From: Prorocentrum cordatum
Lineage: Eukaryota > Sar > Dinophyceae > Prorocentrales > Prorocentraceae
Direction of reading: 5' to 3'
Length of the DNA: 64,000 nt
NCBI GenBank assembly: GCA_963575745.1
Contig: CAUYUJ010015938.1
Location: forward strand, 240,335 to 304,334
Numbering within the stretch: the stretch's first letter is position 1; each line of letters starts with the position of its first letter. The notes under the pieces are model-generated. The model saw nothing but the letters and a program-made list of their open reading frames with translations, did no database searches and was not told the DNA's origin. This document shows positions 62,466 to 64,000 of this stretch, in pieces. A program made the translations under genes and the position numbers.

Positions 62466-63698
62466 ATGGCAGCCCTTCGGACCCCTGGTTGCGACCTCGG
62501 AGATGACGATGCTGAGCGCATCTTCGATTCACACATCAAGATGTCGCAATGCACCCCAGGCAAGCTGTGGTGTTTATCGCGCTTGACAGCGCATGGGATG
62601 ACATCTGATTGGCCAGCCTTGAAGAAGGCGTTCGATGAGCCCCACGCGATTCTCATGACTTCACATGGGCTCATTCCTCACCAGGTTTCGCTCAACCGCC
62701 AGTTCAGGAAGTGGATTGCTGGCAAGGGTCTGCAATGGACGCCTACAGAAATAGAGTGGTGCGTGCTGAACCTCCGCACGATGCTGTCGACTCTTCTTGA
62801 CAGGAAGCGTCGCGATCAAGATGCCCCTCGAAACTACGGCCAACTCCAGATCCTCATGGACATGATGAAGCTCGCGAAGAACGACGGTGGCAATCGCAGG
62901 CTCTCGCACAAGCAGGACGTCCCGACCGTTGTGCCGATTCCCACAAAAAAACATCGTCACGGTCGAGATCAGCGACGACGAGAAAGCCGAGGGGGATCGC
63001 TTAGACGACGCCGCGAGCAGCGAAGATGACTTGGAGCGCAAGCTGTTCGGATCCAAGTCGTCTACGAGTGCCACCGCGACACATGGGGCCGTTCCGCTGA
63101 CGGCATCAACTCTGGCCGAGCTGGCGGCGTGTCCACCTACAGGGCCATCTCCGCAGGAGTACGCCAGCACCAACAAGACCAAGAAGGATAAGACGAAACC
63201 ATCCGTGCCACTGCATTCTTCTGCAGATGAGGGCTCTGAAGACGGACAAGAGCAGCATGCGCACGTAGCCAAGGGCAAGCGCAAGATGCGCAAGGGCAAG
63301 GGCAAGGGCAAGTGCAAGGCGCCATCGACGGCCAAGCGCAAGACACCAGCCAAGAGCAAGGTCGATGCCGCCGAGAGTGCTGTCGATCCAATTGCCAACT
63401 ACATCGGCATCAAGGGCGTGCGCCTGTCTGTGCTGAGGAACCGAGTGTATTCCAAAGCGCGCCATGGAGAAGAAATACCGACTCGGCATGGGGTGGCCCA
63501 GGGAGACAGCATTGGAGTCTGCGGCAAAGTATGCTAACAAGCAGGTCTCGCGCTGGCTCAAGGCCATTGGCGAAGACAAGTGAGTTTTATGTTTGCTGCG
63601 CTGCTCGGCGATTTGGGGCTCGCTGTTGCAGGCAATTTCTGGGTTGCACCTCGAAGCGCAGGGCAGGCCCACAGAAAATAAAAATACAGTCAGATTAA
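62466..63698 (+). CDS. lysine-rich protein of unknown function, retroposed, two frame breaks and one 3' intron
   Basis: ATG 62466 directly after the spliced-leader relic: MAALRTPGCDLGDDDAERIF. A globular half (LWCLSRLTAHGMTSDWPALK, WTPTEIEWCVLNLRTMLSTL) is followed by an acidic stretch (DDEKAEGDRLDDAASSEDDL) and a Lys-rich, histone-tail-like segment (KGKRKMRKGKGKGKCKAPST). Near the end comes MEKKYRLGMGWPRETALESA, then KYANKQVSRWLKAIGEDK. Frame changes are needed at the A7 run 62945-62951 and just before 63464; each is one base, so assembly error is possible. The frame reaches TGA at 63583, but AA|GTGAGT at 63580 and TTGCAG|G at 63631 define a clean 52-nt intron. Spliced, it continues QFLGCTSKRRAGPQKIKIQS and stops at 63698. 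Probably nuclear and nucleic-acid binding; the family is not recognised. Confidence 0.5.
63580..63631 (+). other. 52-nt GT-AG intron near the end of the retroposed gene
   Basis: The donor AA|GTGAGT matches the general consensus and the acceptor is TTGCAG|G. Splicing joins GAAGACAA to GCAATTT and keeps the frame open for 22 more codons. Without splicing the protein stops at TGA 63583. Both forms are possible. Confidence 0.4.
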
Positions 63699-63699
63699 A

Positions 63700-63950
63700 G
63701 AGTAAGAATTGCATTCGTGTGTCGAGGGTGTCTCAAGCGAAACACCGTCCACGGAACTTGTTGAGGATGTTTCAAGCGACGGGCGCATCTTGTAGATTCC
63801 AGGCCCCCCTGGGGGATCGTGTGGAGGACAGCTCAGCTTTTGCCGAGGATGTCTCGAGCGATGGTTTTGCCTTGCATGATCTGGTGAGGGCCTCTCAAGA
63901 GAGCCCCTTTGGCTCCGCGTTCGCGAATGTCTCCGAAGAAACACTTTGAC
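63700..63950. repeat. degenerate GAGGATGTCTCAAGCGA repeat
   Basis: Five diverged units (GAGGGTGTCTCAAGCGA, GAGGATGTTTCAAGCGA, GAGGATGTCTCGAGCGA, GAGGGCCTCTCAAGAGA, GCGAATGTCTCCGAAGA), 40-60 bp apart. One frame reads AEDVSSDGFALHDLV, but no gene is supported. Confidence 0.45.
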
Positions 63951-64000
63951 TTTTGGGAAACAGTTGAGGGCTGCAGGAATCAAACACTATGTGACCACTA

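Overview
The window reads as nuclear DNA of a dinoflagellate, and I see no sign of a prokaryotic contig. Four things support this. (1) A decayed spliced-leader relic sits directly upstream of a start codon near 62.46 kb. (2) Spliced genes have a mix of GT, GC and GA donors and mostly AG|G acceptors, a pattern reported for Symbiodiniaceae. (3) One intron is flanked by a 12-bp direct repeat that supplies both splice sites, as introner elements do. (4) Several genes lie on one strand inside very large amounts of GC-rich simple, tandem and foldback repeat. The species cannot be named from sequence alone; a Prorocentrum-like GC-rich genome is one guess.

Layout. 0-9 kb: repeat-rich, with a 1.8-kb ATG-triplet array and five minus-strand segments that look like exons of a coiled-coil protein. 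9-20 kb: microsatellites, a 91-bp minisatellite and dispersed foldback elements, with no convincing gene. 20.1-38.7 kb (minus): one gene of at least eight exons, 948 coding bases that join in phase into 315 codons plus stop, for an ATP-grasp (TupA-like) protein. Its introns hold a 2.9-kb TAG-triplet array, a 102-bp array (about 19 copies), a 99-bp array (about 20 copies) and a 4.5-kb ATC-triplet array. 38.8-46 kb: intergenic, with a 113-bp hairpin-unit array, a 161-bp near-perfect palindrome and several MITE-like copies.

46.0-60.0 kb: a minus-strand gene block. It holds an intact 830-aa protein of unknown function, a lysine-rich protein with a frame break, an OTU-like plus pogo/DDE_1-type transposase-like gene with one intron and several frame breaks, an endonuclease/exonuclease/phosphatase-like gene with in-frame stops, and a Trp/Gln/Pro-rich C-terminal fragment. 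This block, and nothing else in the window, is peppered with dozens of copies of a short hairpin with a fixed core (CGC-TGCT-GCG). Its outer arms vary, but the two sides vary together. The hairpin lies in all three reading frames of the genes as well as in the spacers. This is the most unusual feature of the window.

60.9-63.7 kb (plus): two further genes, a coiled-coil protein and a lysine-rich protein whose 5' end carries the spliced-leader relic.

Several frame breaks fall in homopolymers or dinucleotide runs (G11, A7, CACA), so some may be assembly errors. The in-frame stops of the 47-48 kb gene cannot be explained by indels. All exon boundaries are inferred from phase, splice-site consensus and protein resemblance by eye; no search was run.
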